Shown: positions 25,437 through 33,417 of the stretch, in pieces
Numbering within the stretch: position 1 is the stretch's first letter
Layout of the letters: every line of letters begins with the position of its first letter
NCBI GenBank assembly: GCA_934655755.1
Contig: CAKUHA010000001.1
Span: forward strand, 62,001-126,000
Length of the DNA stretch: 64,000 bases
Direction of reading: 5' to 3'
DNA from: an uncultured Collinsella sp.
GTDB taxonomy: Bacteria > Actinomycetota > Coriobacteriia > Coriobacteriales > Coriobacteriaceae
Notes under the pieces: model-generated
What the model was told of the DNA's origin: nothing
Seen by the model: only the letters and a program-made list of their open reading frames with translations
The model's database searches: none
Position numbers and translations under genes: made by a program

Positions 25437-26060
25437 ATGACCATCGATATAGGTGATCTTGCGCTACTGATACTGTCCGTGCTGTGCCTTGCGATCTTTG
25501 TTTGCCTGCTGATCAAGGTGCTCAAAGGACGGGCTATAAGAATCGATGAGTTGGGTTACTTGCTGCTTGTCGAGAGGCTTCGGTCGCCGGTGCTGACGAT
25601 TGCGATGAGAGGCATATCGAATCTGGCGTCGGTGCCGTTTATTGTCGGCGTGCTGGTCGCGTCAATGCTGTGGGTGCCTTGTCGGGTCCATGTTATCTTG
25701 GCCGCCGTCAACGTTGGCGCTATCAGTGCAATAGACCAGCTGTTGAAGATTCTTGTGCGCCGGCCTCGTCCCCAGGGATTTCGGCTTGTCGAGGCGCAGG
25801 GGCTGAGTTTTCCCTCGGGCCACTCGATGGCGGCCATGGCGTTTTATGGCTATGGGGCATGGTTGGTGCGATGCGGCGCGTGTGGCCTTCCGTTTGGCGC
25901 CGCCATCGAGGTCGCGCTCGCGTTTCTCATCTTTGCGATGGGCGTTAGCCGTATCTATCTGGGCGTGCACTATGCCTCGGATGTACTGGGCGGCTTCTGC
26001 CTTTCGTTTGCTTGGCTCGTTTTGTTTGTGCATCTTGTCGCCGGGCTTTTGACGCCTTGA
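25437..26060 (+). CDS. PAP2-family membrane phosphatase
   Basis: 207 residues, GAGGGG upstream of the ATG. Four to six hydrophobic helices carry the three acid-phosphatase motifs: KILVRRPRP, FPSGHSMAA and SRIYLGVHYASDVLGG. The catalytic His residues lie in motifs 2 and 3. Members dephosphorylate undecaprenyl pyrophosphate, phosphatidylglycerophosphate or similar lipids at the outer membrane face. Substrate not determinable here. Confidence 0.9.
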   Translation: MTIDIGDLALLILSVLCLAIFVCLLIKVLKGRAIRIDELGYLLLVERLRSPVLTIAMRGISNLASVPFIVGVLVASMLWVPCRVHVILAAVNVGAISAIDQLLKILVRRPRPQGFRLVEAQGLSFPSGHSMAAMAFYGYGAWLVRCGACGLPFGAAIEVALAFLIFAMGVSRIYLGVHYASDVLGGFCLSFAWLVLFVHLVAGLLTP

Positions 26061-26195
26061 TTGCTCGGTTGCCCTCCGTAAAGTCGCATCGGTTTTTAAC
26101 GCAGCCCTAAAGAGTGCGAAACAGCTCGGAAAAGCTCGCTTCGTAGCATGAGCCTAACGATCGATACCACCATAAAGCACGGAAGGGTTGTGGGG

Positions 26196-26723
26196 ATGAT
26201 GGTCAACTACGGGTTTGGTATGCCGACACGCTTGGTTGCGGACGGGGACGTGGCTCGCTGGTGCGGGCGCCTGGTCGCTCACTACGGCGGTACCAAGGTG
26301 CTGGTCGTGCTGGGCGGTGATAAGCATACGAGCGATGAGCTCGTTTCGGCGGCGCTCGGCTCGCTCGATCGGGCCCTGCTCGAGCGTGTACTCTTTCGTT
26401 GCGGCTCGGTTGGGGGCGACGGGGGAGACGATTTGGTCGATGAGGCCGTAGCCCTGGCGACCGATGAGGGCGTGGACTTTGTCCTGGCGATCGGCGATGC
26501 CGATACGGCCGGCTTTGCGCGCGAGCTTGCCCGTTGCATGGCCGTGCTCGATGCCGGCGAGGACGGCTTTGTTCCCTACGGGTGCATTGTCTCGGAGGGA
26601 AAGGTGCCCGAGGTCGTGGGTGCTGGCGAGGTTCCCGTTTTCGCCATTATCGCGCCCGAACTGCTGGAGGGCATCGGATCTCCTTTGCGCGAGCTGCTCG
26701 GCAGCGTATGCGCCGCAGCATAG
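26196..26723 (+). CDS. Orphan N-terminal domain of an iron alcohol dehydrogenase
   Basis: 175 residues from ATG 26196 (or 26199), behind GGAAGGGTTGTGGGG; an earlier ATG at 26148 has no clear site. The protein aligns with residues 1 to about 165 of the full iron alcohol dehydrogenase encoded at 36540: both have GRLVAHYGGTKVLV and then SLDRALL at the same spacing. The cofactor loop is changed from LALGGGSVIDTAKA to LAIGDADTAGFARE, and the whole metal-binding helical domain is missing. It therefore cannot be a normal dehydrogenase. It may be a decayed duplicate or a repurposed Rossmann-like domain. The SMR gene starts 9 bases after its stop. Confidence 0.7.
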   Translation: MMVNYGFGMPTRLVADGDVARWCGRLVAHYGGTKVLVVLGGDKHTSDELVSAALGSLDRALLERVLFRCGSVGGDGGDDLVDEAVALATDEGVDFVLAIGDADTAGFARELARCMAVLDAGEDGFVPYGCIVSEGKVPEVVGAGEVPVFAIIAPELLEGIGSPLRELLGSVCAAA

Positions 26724-26732
26724 GGGGATATC

Positions 26733-27053
26733 ATGCCGTATGTGCAGCTGGCGATAGCCATCGCCTGCGAGATCGGGGCGTCGTCTGCCCTTAAGGCCAC
26801 GCATGGCTTTACCGTGCTGGCGCCCAGCGTGGCGACAATTGTGCTGTACGGTCTGAGCTTCTACCTGTTTTCGCTCGTGCTTAACGTGCTCGACCTCGCG
26901 AGCGCCTATGCCACATGGTGCGCTGCGGGTATCGTCGCCACCTCGGTCATTTCGGTGCTGGTCTTTGGAGACCACCTGAGCCCCATGATGCTCGTGGGTC
27001 TTGGCCTGTGCGTCGCGGGCGTGGTGATCGTGAGCCTCGCGAGTGCGTCATAG
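26733..27053 (+). CDS. Small multidrug resistance (SMR) family transporter
   Basis: 106 residues, four hydrophobic helices. The first helix has AIACEIGASSALKATHGFT, including the membrane-embedded Glu that couples protons in EmrE. The later DLASAYATWCAAGIVAT block matches the helix-3 dimer region. SMR pumps export quaternary ammonium, guanidinium or polyamine-like cations. Most SMR genes are paired; here only one subunit is seen, so a homodimer is likely. Sits in an operon behind the alcohol dehydrogenase half-domain. Confidence 0.87.
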   Translation: MPYVQLAIAIACEIGASSALKATHGFTVLAPSVATIVLYGLSFYLFSLVLNVLDLASAYATWCAAGIVATSVISVLVFGDHLSPMMLVGLGLCVAGVVIVSLASAS

Positions 27054-27089
27054 TTCGCCGGGCAGCGTCCTCTCCATGGCAATTAAAGA

Positions 27090-27130
27090 ACGCCGGTCGT
27101 GCGGATAGGGTTCCGCACGACCGGCGTTTC
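27090..27130 (+). terminator. Terminator after the SMR gene
   Basis: ACGCCGGTCGTGCGGA (27090-27105) pairs perfectly with TCCGCACGACCGGCGT (27112-27127), 16 bp, 6-base loop, then TTCGTTTG. Bases 27131-27304 beyond it show no gene and presumably hold the glnB promoter. Confidence 0.85.
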
Positions 27131-27304
27131 GTTTGTATTACGAGCATATTGCCAGCTTGCGACCTATGTTGCATAGACGTAAACGCTCGGCGTCACCCGT
27201 GTTTCAAAACACTCCGTTAATAAAACGGGCGATTTCGACTTGCATAATCCCCAACAACGAACGCGCGCCGGCGCGCTCACCGCCACCGAAGAGGGGAGAA
27301 AACC

Positions 27305-27655
27305 ATGAAGGAACTGGTACTCATCATCCGTCCGGAGATGCTCGAGAGCCTGAAGGCCATTCTTGACGAGGTACATTGCGGCGGTATGACCGTATCGTCC
27401 GTTATGGGCTGCGGCACGCAGAAGGGTGCCTCGACCGACGGCGTCAACGAGATCCGCGGCTTTAAGATCAACATCAACCTGCTGCCCAAGATCCAGGCGA
27501 GTGTGGTCGTGCGCGACCAGGATGTCGAGACCATTATCTCGGCCGTTCGCGAGCGCATGGCCGACGGCCGTGTGGGCGACGGCAAAATCTTTATCCGCGA
27601 TATTGCCGATGCCGTGCGTATCCGTACCGGCGAGCGTGGCAACGCCGCTCTGTAG
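27305..27655 (+). CDS. glnB: P-II family nitrogen regulatory protein
   Basis: 116 residues, GAGGGGAGAAAACC before the ATG. The C-terminal PII signature GDGKIFIRDIADAVRIRTGE is intact. The T-loop region (about residues 36-55, GCGTQKGASTDGVNEIRGFK) has no Tyr at the uridylylation position and is unlike GlnB/GlnK loops. PII proteins sense ATP/ADP and 2-oxoglutarate and bind target enzymes or transporters. The usual partner amtB is absent; potA follows 28 bases later, which points to polyamine uptake as a possible target. Confidence 0.88.
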   Translation: MKELVLIIRPEMLESLKAILDEVHCGGMTVSSVMGCGTQKGASTDGVNEIRGFKININLLPKIQASVVVRDQDVETIISAVRERMADGRVGDGKIFIRDIADAVRIRTGERGNAAL

Positions 27656-27683
27656 GTAGACGGATCGAGAGAAGGCGATTGCC

Positions 27684-28796
27684 ATGCCTGATACCAAACC
27701 ACTCGTCCAGATTAAGAACATCAACAAGTTCTACGGCGAGAACCATGTGGTCAAGGACCTGTCCATCGATGTGAAGGAGGGCGAGTTCCTGACGATTCTG
27801 GGCTCATCCGGCTCGGGCAAGTCGACGACGTTGCGTATGGTCGCCGGCTTTGAGCAGCCCACGACGGGTGAGATTCTGCTCGCTGGCACCAACGTGGCCG
27901 ATAAGGAGCCGTTCGAGCGCGACGTGAACACCGTGTTCCAGAGCTATGCGCTGTTCCCGCACATGACCATCTTCGACAACGTCGCCTACGGGCTCAAGAT
28001 GAAGAAGGTCCCCAAGGGCGAGATTCGCGAGCGCGTGATGGAAATGCTCGATCTGGTGCAGCTCGGCGGCTTTGAGGGCCGCAAGCCCGACCAGCTGTCA
28101 GGCGGCCAGAAGCAGCGCGTCGCTATCGCCCGCGCCCTGGTCAACCGACCCAAGATCTTGCTGCTCGACGAGCCGCTGGGTGCGCTCGATCTCAAGCTGC
28201 GCAAGCAGATGCAGCTCGAGCTCAAGCGCCTCCAGCGCAAGCTCAACATCACGTTCCTCTACGTGACGCACGATCAGGAAGAGGCACTCACCATGAGCGA
28301 CCGCATCGCGATCATGCACGATGGCGTGCTGGAGCAGATCGGCACGCCCAAGGAGATTTACGAGGCGCCGGCCAGCAAGTTCGTTGCCACGTTTATTGGC
28401 GAGACCAACCTGTTTGAGGGCATGGTCTCAGCCGATACGCCCGATGGGCTCGAGATCTCGCTCGAGTCCGGCACGATTCGCTCCGATGCCAAGGGCTTTC
28501 ACTTTGGCGAGCTCGTGGCCGTGTCGGTGCGTCCGGAGCGCATGCAGTTTGCGCTCGAGCCGCGCAACGGCTTCTCGCTTATGGGCACGGTGCGCGAGCA
28601 GGTGTACGTGGGCTCCATGATTAAGGCGATTGTGGTCCTGCCCGATGGCCAGGAGGTTCGCCTGGAGCGTCTGGCCGGCGACGAGCTGCCCGAGAACGGT
28701 CCGGTCTATCTGTACTGGGATCCGGCGGATGCCCGCACGATCAAGACGCTCGATCAGGTCTTTTTCTCGGCACTCGAGAATGCCGAGATGCGTTAG
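27684..28796 (+). CDS. potA: Spermidine/putrescine ABC transporter ATPase
   Basis: 370 residues. Walker [11 protein letters not shown]-loop [11 protein letters not shown], signature [15 protein letters not shown], Walker [15 protein letters not shown], switch His in [11 protein letters not shown], and a C-terminal TOBE domain (about 290-350). The [18 protein letters not shown] block is typical of PotA. It energises polyamine import with the two permeases and PotD encoded next, all spaced 3-12 bases apart. Confidence 0.93.
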   Translation: MPDTKPLVQIKNINKFYGENHVVKDLSIDVKEGEFLTILGSSGSGKSTTLRMVAGFEQPTTGEILLAGTNVADKEPFERDVNTVFQSYALFPHMTIFDNVAYGLKMKKVPKGEIRERVMEMLDLVQLGGFEGRKPDQLSGGQKQRVAIARALVNRPKILLLDEPLGALDLKLRKQMQLELKRLQRKLNITFLYVTHDQEEALTMSDRIAIMHDGVLEQIGTPKEIYEAPASKFVATFIGETNLFEGMVSADTPDGLEISLESGTIRSDAKGFHFGELVAVSVRPERMQFALEPRNGFSLMGTVREQVYVGSMIKAIVVLPDGQEVRLERLAGDELPENGPVYLYWDPADARTIKTLDQVFFSALENAEMR

Positions 28797-28808
28797 GGGG
28801 CGACAGCT

Positions 28809-29744
28809 ATGTCCGATACCGCAACTATGGCGGCGACCGTTGCCGCCACCGAGTACGACGTCGAGGCCGCCCGCATTGAGCGCCACCGTCGTTTTCGCTC
28901 CAACACACTGCCGGCGCTTGTCACCGTGGGTCCCGTCACCCTGTGGCTGCTCGCGTTTATCGCGGTGCCGCTGCTCTACATCCTGATCATGGGCTTTTGC
29001 TCCACCGATCAGTACTACAACGTGGTCTACAGCTTTACGCTCGATAACTTTCAGGCCATGCTGGACCCCGAGTACCTCAAGATCTACGGGCAGTCCATCC
29101 TGATTGCGGCCATCTCCACCGCCATCTGCCTGGTGTTGGCCTATCCGTTTAGCTACCTGATCAGCCGAACGTTTAAGTCCAAAAAGACGCTGTTGTACAT
29201 GATGATCATCATCCCGTTTTGGACGAACTCGCTGGTACGCATCTACGGTTGGCGCACGTTTCTTTCGGCAACCGGCCAGCTCAACACGTTTTTGATGGCG
29301 ATCGGCGCGACGAGCGAGCCCATCCAGTTCCTGTACAACCAGGCCTGCACGGTCTTTGGTATGGCCTACGATATGTTCCCGTTCATGGTGCTGCCGCTCT
29401 ACGCCGCCATCGAAAAGCTCGACGAGTCACAAATCGAGGCAAGCTTTGATCTGGGCGCCAACATGCTGACCACGATCTTTAAGGTCGTGATTCCGCAGAC
29501 CATGAGCGGCATCTTCTCGGGTTGCATCATGGTGTTCATCCCCAGCCTGGGCGCGTTCTATATCTCGGACATCCTGGGCGGCGGCAATGCCGACGTTATC
29601 GGCAACCTCATTCAGCGCCAGTTCCAAAGCGCCAACGACTGGCCCTTGGGAGCCGCGCTTTCGATTCTGCTCATCGCTATTACGCTGCTGCTGGTCAAGA
29701 TCTATCAAAAGGCCGGCGGCGATATGGAAAGCCTGGGGGTGTAG
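28809..29744 (+). CDS. potB: Polyamine ABC transporter permease
   Basis: 311 residues, with six predicted membrane helices and a long cytoplasmic N-terminus. The EAA loop is IEASFDLGANMLTTIFKVVIPQT. FIPSLGAFYISDILGGGNADVIGNLI near the end is characteristic of PotB. Starts 12 bases after potA and is followed by potC after 3 bases. Confidence 0.92.
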   Translation: MSDTATMAATVAATEYDVEAARIERHRRFRSNTLPALVTVGPVTLWLLAFIAVPLLYILIMGFCSTDQYYNVVYSFTLDNFQAMLDPEYLKIYGQSILIAAISTAICLVLAYPFSYLISRTFKSKKTLLYMMIIIPFWTNSLVRIYGWRTFLSATGQLNTFLMAIGATSEPIQFLYNQACTVFGMAYDMFPFMVLPLYAAIEKLDESQIEASFDLGANMLTTIFKVVIPQTMSGIFSGCIMVFIPSLGAFYISDILGGGNADVIGNLIQRQFQSANDWPLGAALSILLIAITLLLVKIYQKAGGDMESLGV

Positions 29745-29747
29745 ACC

Positions 29748-30593
29748 ATGGCGATCAAGCGTCAAACCAAGCATAAGCTGAGCCGTGGGACGGGCATCGT
29801 CTTTTGCGCCCTGATCTATGCGATTCTGTTTTTGCCCATTGTGATCGTGGTTGCCAACTCGTTTAACGGCAACACCGAGAAGCCGTATCTGAGCTGGGGT
29901 GGCTTTAGCCTGCGCTGGTACGTGCATCTGTTCCAGAACGGTCCGCTGCTGGCGAGCTTTGGAAACACCATGCTGCTCGCTATCACCACAACGGTGCTGG
30001 CGACCGCGCTGGGTACGCTGGGCGCCGTGGGCTTGTATCGCTACAAGTTCCCCGGCCGCAACCTGATCGATAGCCTGCTGTACATCCCGGTCGTTATCCC
30101 CGAGATCGTCATGGGCATCTCGCTGCTGCTGGTCTATGTAAAGGTCGGTGTGCCCCGCGGCATGGTTGGTCTGATCATCGCGCACGTTACCTTCTGCGTG
30201 AGCTTTGTGATCTTTAACGTCCGCGCCCGTCTGGATGGCTACGACCCATCGCTCGAGGAGGCGTCCATGGACTTGGGTGCCAACCGTCTGGTCACGTTCT
30301 TTAAGGTGACGCTTCCCATGCTGGCCCCGGGCATTGCCGGCGGCGCGCTGCTGTCCTTTACGCTTTCGATCGACGACGTCGTGGTGTCCTACTTTGTCTA
30401 CGGCCAGGACCTGACCTTCCCGCTCAAGGTGATGCAGTCCATCAAGGGCGGCGTGGTGCCCGATGTGAACGCGCTGTCCACGCTGATCTTGTTGGGAACG
30501 GTTGCCATCGTGGTGATTAGCCAGAGCGGCATGATCGACAAGTGGCGCGAGCGTCGCGCCGCAGCCAAGCTGAGCCAGGAAAGGGGGCGCTAG
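29748..30593 (+). CDS. potC: Polyamine ABC transporter permease
   Basis: 281 residues, six predicted helices. FNGNTEKPYLSWGGFSLRWYVHLF near the N-terminus and the EAA loop LEEASMDLGANRLVTFFKVTLPML, then LSFTLSIDDVVVSYFVYG, all match PotC. Second membrane subunit of the polyamine importer. The potD gene begins 3 bases after its stop. Confidence 0.92.
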   Translation: MAIKRQTKHKLSRGTGIVFCALIYAILFLPIVIVVANSFNGNTEKPYLSWGGFSLRWYVHLFQNGPLLASFGNTMLLAITTTVLATALGTLGAVGLYRYKFPGRNLIDSLLYIPVVIPEIVMGISLLLVYVKVGVPRGMVGLIIAHVTFCVSFVIFNVRARLDGYDPSLEEASMDLGANRLVTFFKVTLPMLAPGIAGGALLSFTLSIDDVVVSYFVYGQDLTFPLKVMQSIKGGVVPDVNALSTLILLGTVAIVVISQSGMIDKWRERRAAAKLSQERGR

Positions 30594-30596
30594 GAC

Positions 30597-31703
30597 ATGG
30601 GTGACTTCGATGTGATGGAGGCCTTCCACAGGCAACAGATCTCGCGCCGACAGTTTTTGCGCGGGGCGCTGGGCCTGGCCGCTGCCGGTCTTGCGGCTGG
30701 CACCGCGGGTGGCCTGACGGGTTGCGGAAAGTCCGACAACCCCAACGAACTCAACATCTTCATTTGGACTGAGTATGTACCAGACTCGGTGCTCGAGGAC
30801 TTTGAGAAAGAGACGGGCATTCACATCAACCAGTATCTGTACTCGTCTAACGAGGACATGCTGGCCAAGGTGAGGACCGAAAACGAGGGCACCTACGATA
30901 TCCTGCAGCCCACGGACTATATGGTCAAAAGCCTCATTGCTCAGGAGCTGCTGGAGCCGCTCGACCTTTCGGCGCTCACCAATAAGGGCAATATCGGCTC
31001 ACAGTACATGGACCAGGACTTCGATCCCGGCAACAAGTATTCGATTCCGTTTATGGGCAGCGCCACCGCCATCGCCTACAACGAGAATGAGGTCGATAAG
31101 CCCGAGAGCTTTGCCGATATGCTCGACGAGAAGTTCCGCAGCAATATCGTGACCCTCAACGATTTTCGCGAGGTGCTTGCCGTCGCCGGCATGACGGTGG
31201 GGCTTACCGGCAACGAGGAGGACGACGAGAGCATCGCCAAGATTGCCGAGCAGGCCGCGAAGTTCAAACCGAACTTTAAGCTGTACGACTCCGATAGCCC
31301 CCGCAACGCGCTGGTGTCGGGTGACTGCATCGCCGGCATTATCTGGACGGCGGAGATCGCCCTGGCGCAGCGCGACAACCCGGCGATCCAGGTGGCGTTC
31401 CCCAGCGAGGGGTGCGGCATCGGCACCGATAACTGGTGTATCCCCAAAGGCGCCAAGCACTATGACAACGCGCTGGCCTTTATCAACTACATGCTGCGCC
31501 CCGAGGTGGCCAAGGTGGTCTCGGAGGATTACCCCTACGTGCAACCCAATACCGAGGCCATCAAACTGCTCGACGAGGATTTCCAAAACAACCCGGTCGA
31601 GAACGTACCCTCCGATGTGTTTAAGCACGGTCGCCGCACCGAGGCGCTGCCGCCCAAGGTGCTGCGTAAATACGACAAGATCTGGACGAATCTGAAGGGA
31701 TAG
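30597..31703 (+). CDS. potD: Polyamine-binding lipoprotein, Tat-type signal
   Basis: 368 residues. The signal has a twin-arginine motif (SRRQFLRG, Arg17-Arg18) followed by a lipobox ending LTGC (Cys43), so it is probably exported folded and lipid-anchored. Mature part begins NELNIFIWTEYVPDSVLEDFEKETGI, a PotD/PotF-type start. YDILQPTDYMV and GIIWTAEIAL lie in ligand-binding regions. It delivers spermidine or putrescine to PotBC. Ends the potABCD set; the ornithine cyclodeaminase-like gene follows after 6 bases. Confidence 0.92.
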   Translation: MGDFDVMEAFHRQQISRRQFLRGALGLAAAGLAAGTAGGLTGCGKSDNPNELNIFIWTEYVPDSVLEDFEKETGIHINQYLYSSNEDMLAKVRTENEGTYDILQPTDYMVKSLIAQELLEPLDLSALTNKGNIGSQYMDQDFDPGNKYSIPFMGSATAIAYNENEVDKPESFADMLDEKFRSNIVTLNDFREVLAVAGMTVGLTGNEEDDESIAKIAEQAAKFKPNFKLYDSDSPRNALVSGDCIAGIIWTAEIALAQRDNPAIQVAFPSEGCGIGTDNWCIPKGAKHYDNALAFINYMLRPEVAKVVSEDYPYVQPNTEAIKLLDEDFQNNPVENVPSDVFKHGRRTEALPPKVLRKYDKIWTNLKG

Positions 31704-31709
31704 ATCGAT

Positions 31710-32843
31710 ATGAGCAATTCGACCGAAGTCGATTTTAGGTTTCTTTCGGAGCCCGATATCATCAAGGCGGGCGCGACCGGCATGGCGCACTGCATCGATG
31801 TGATGGAGGACCAGTTTAAGCTGCTAAGCTTGGGCGACTACCGCATGAGCGGCAAGAACAAGAACAGTCACGGCGCCTTTTTGGACTTCCCCGAGAGCTC
31901 GCCGTTTCCCAACATGCCCGTTGCCGGTCCCGACCGCCGCTTTATGGCCATGTGTTCCTACCTGGGCGGCAGCTACAACATGTGCGGTCTTAAGTGGTAC
32001 GGCTCCAACGTCGACAACCGCGAGAAGGGTCTGCCGCGCTCGATTCTGACGCTCATGCTCAACGATCCCGATACGGGCGCGCCGCTGGCCCTGATGAGCG
32101 CAAACCTTATCAGCAGCTATCGTACAGCTGCCGTGCCCGCCGTGGGCGTGCGCTACCTGGCACGCAAGGACGTGCGTACGGTGGGCATTATCGGCCCGGG
32201 CGTGATGAACAAGACCACGTTGCGCTCGTTTTTGATGGAGCGTCCCGACATCGAGACCGTCAAGGTTAAGGGGCGCGGGCGCCGCTCGCTGGAGTCCTAC
32301 GTGGACTATGTGCATCAGAACTTCCCGAGCATTAAAAACGTGCAGATCGTCGACACCGAGGAGGAGGCTATCCGCGACAGCGACCTGGTGAGCGTCGCCA
32401 CCAACGAGAATGGCGGCATCGAGACGTATCCGCGCGTCAAGCGCGAGTGGGTCAAGCCCGGTGCGCTCATTTGCGCCCCGAGCGACCTGTACGCCGACCG
32501 CGAGCCGTTTATCGAGGGCGAGTGGAAGTGCGTGACCGACCTGTATCCCATGTACGAGGACTGGCGCGACGAGATCGGCCGCTTTGACGTGTGCGGAACG
32601 CTCGGCAACGAGTGGGTCGATATGGTCGACTATGGCATGCTCCCGCGTGAGCGCGTGGTGGATCTGGGTGACATCGTGCGCGGCGTCGACCCCGGTCGCA
32701 CGAGCGAGGACGACATCTACTTCTTTAGCATCGGCGGCATCAACACCGAGGACGTGAGTTGGGGCACCACGATCTACCGCAAGGCAGTCGAGATGGGTTT
32801 GGGTCAGGAGCTCAAGCTTTGGGATACGCCGGCGTTGGCGTAA
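31710..32843 (+). CDS. Ornithine cyclodeaminase/mu-crystallin family protein (tyramine oxidase subunit B type)
   Basis: 377 residues. The NAD-binding Rossmann motif VGIIGPGVMNKTTLRSF is near residue 155, preceded by LMSANLISSYRTAAVPAVG, the family's substrate Arg/Thr region. DLVSVATNENGGIE corresponds to the ADLV-x-x-A(T) segment. Family members deaminate ornithine to proline, reduce ketimines or form opine-like compounds; close homologues are often labelled tyramine oxidase subunit B. As the last gene of the polyamine-import operon it probably acts on an imported amine or amino acid. A terminator follows at 32885. Confidence 0.8.
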   Translation: MSNSTEVDFRFLSEPDIIKAGATGMAHCIDVMEDQFKLLSLGDYRMSGKNKNSHGAFLDFPESSPFPNMPVAGPDRRFMAMCSYLGGSYNMCGLKWYGSNVDNREKGLPRSILTLMLNDPDTGAPLALMSANLISSYRTAAVPAVGVRYLARKDVRTVGIIGPGVMNKTTLRSFLMERPDIETVKVKGRGRRSLESYVDYVHQNFPSIKNVQIVDTEEEAIRDSDLVSVATNENGGIETYPRVKREWVKPGALICAPSDLYADREPFIEGEWKCVTDLYPMYEDWRDEIGRFDVCGTLGNEWVDMVDYGMLPRERVVDLGDIVRGVDPGRTSEDDIYFFSIGGINTEDVSWGTTIYRKAVEMGLGQELKLWDTPALA

Positions 32844-32884
32844 ATTGTCATGCGACATATGCGGTGCGATGGCACCGTCGATAA

Positions 32885-32914
32885 GGCAAGGGGATTGTCC
32901 CCCTTGCCTTTTTT
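32885..32914 (+). terminator. Terminator of the pot operon
   Basis: GGCAAGGGG (32885-32893), loop, CCCCTTGCC (32900-32908), then TTTTTT. It separates the pot block from the oxidase block, although both run the same way. Confidence 0.9.
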
Positions 32915-33032
32915 ATTGCAGCTCACATTGTTTCGGTTTGAATGGTAATCGACCGGAAACCGCTCGTTAACAGGGTGAATCGTAGGATAGGCGCTGTTGG
33001 TAACCGATGAACGAGAGGGGTTTGGTGGTGCC

Positions 33033-33416
33033 ATGTCCAGGATTGTCGAACATCCCATTTTGGGTGCTCCCAGCAAGGGGAGTCGAGTCGTTTTTACCTA
33101 TGACGGCGTTGAGATGGAAGGGTACGAGGGCGAACCGATCGCCATGGCGCTCAAGGCCGCCGGCGTCGAGGTTCACCGTTTTACCGCCAAGCGCCACGAG
33201 CCGCGCGGCATCTTTTGCGCTATCGGCCGTTGCACCGACTGCGTCATGGTCGTGGACGGCAAGCCCAACGTGCGTACGTGCATGACGCCGCTCGTCGCCG
33301 GTATGGACGTACGCACGCAAGACGGCGTCGCCCCGCTCGATTTGGATGACCCACGCGCCGAGTCTCTGGTTGCCGAGGCCGCCGCAAGCCCTGCTGCCGT
33401 AAAGGAGGCTGAGTAG
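33033..33416 (+). CDS. 2Fe-2S subunit of an amine/opine oxidase-like complex (HcnA-like)
   Basis: 127 residues; ATG 33033 chosen, with GAGAGGGG about 12 bases upstream. A plant-type ferredoxin fold: RVVFTYDGVEMEGYEGEPIAMAL, then Cys ligands in FCAIGRCTDC and a last Cys in VRTC. This matches the small subunit (HcnA, SoxA N-terminus, OoxA-type gamma) of heteromeric amino acid dehydrogenases. It would pass electrons between the flavin subunits. The stop (33416) is 1 base before the next gene. Confidence 0.85.
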   Translation: MSRIVEHPILGAPSKGSRVVFTYDGVEMEGYEGEPIAMALKAAGVEVHRFTAKRHEPRGIFCAIGRCTDCVMVVDGKPNVRTCMTPLVAGMDVRTQDGVAPLDLDDPRAESLVAEAAASPAAVKEAE

Positions 33417-33417
33417 C

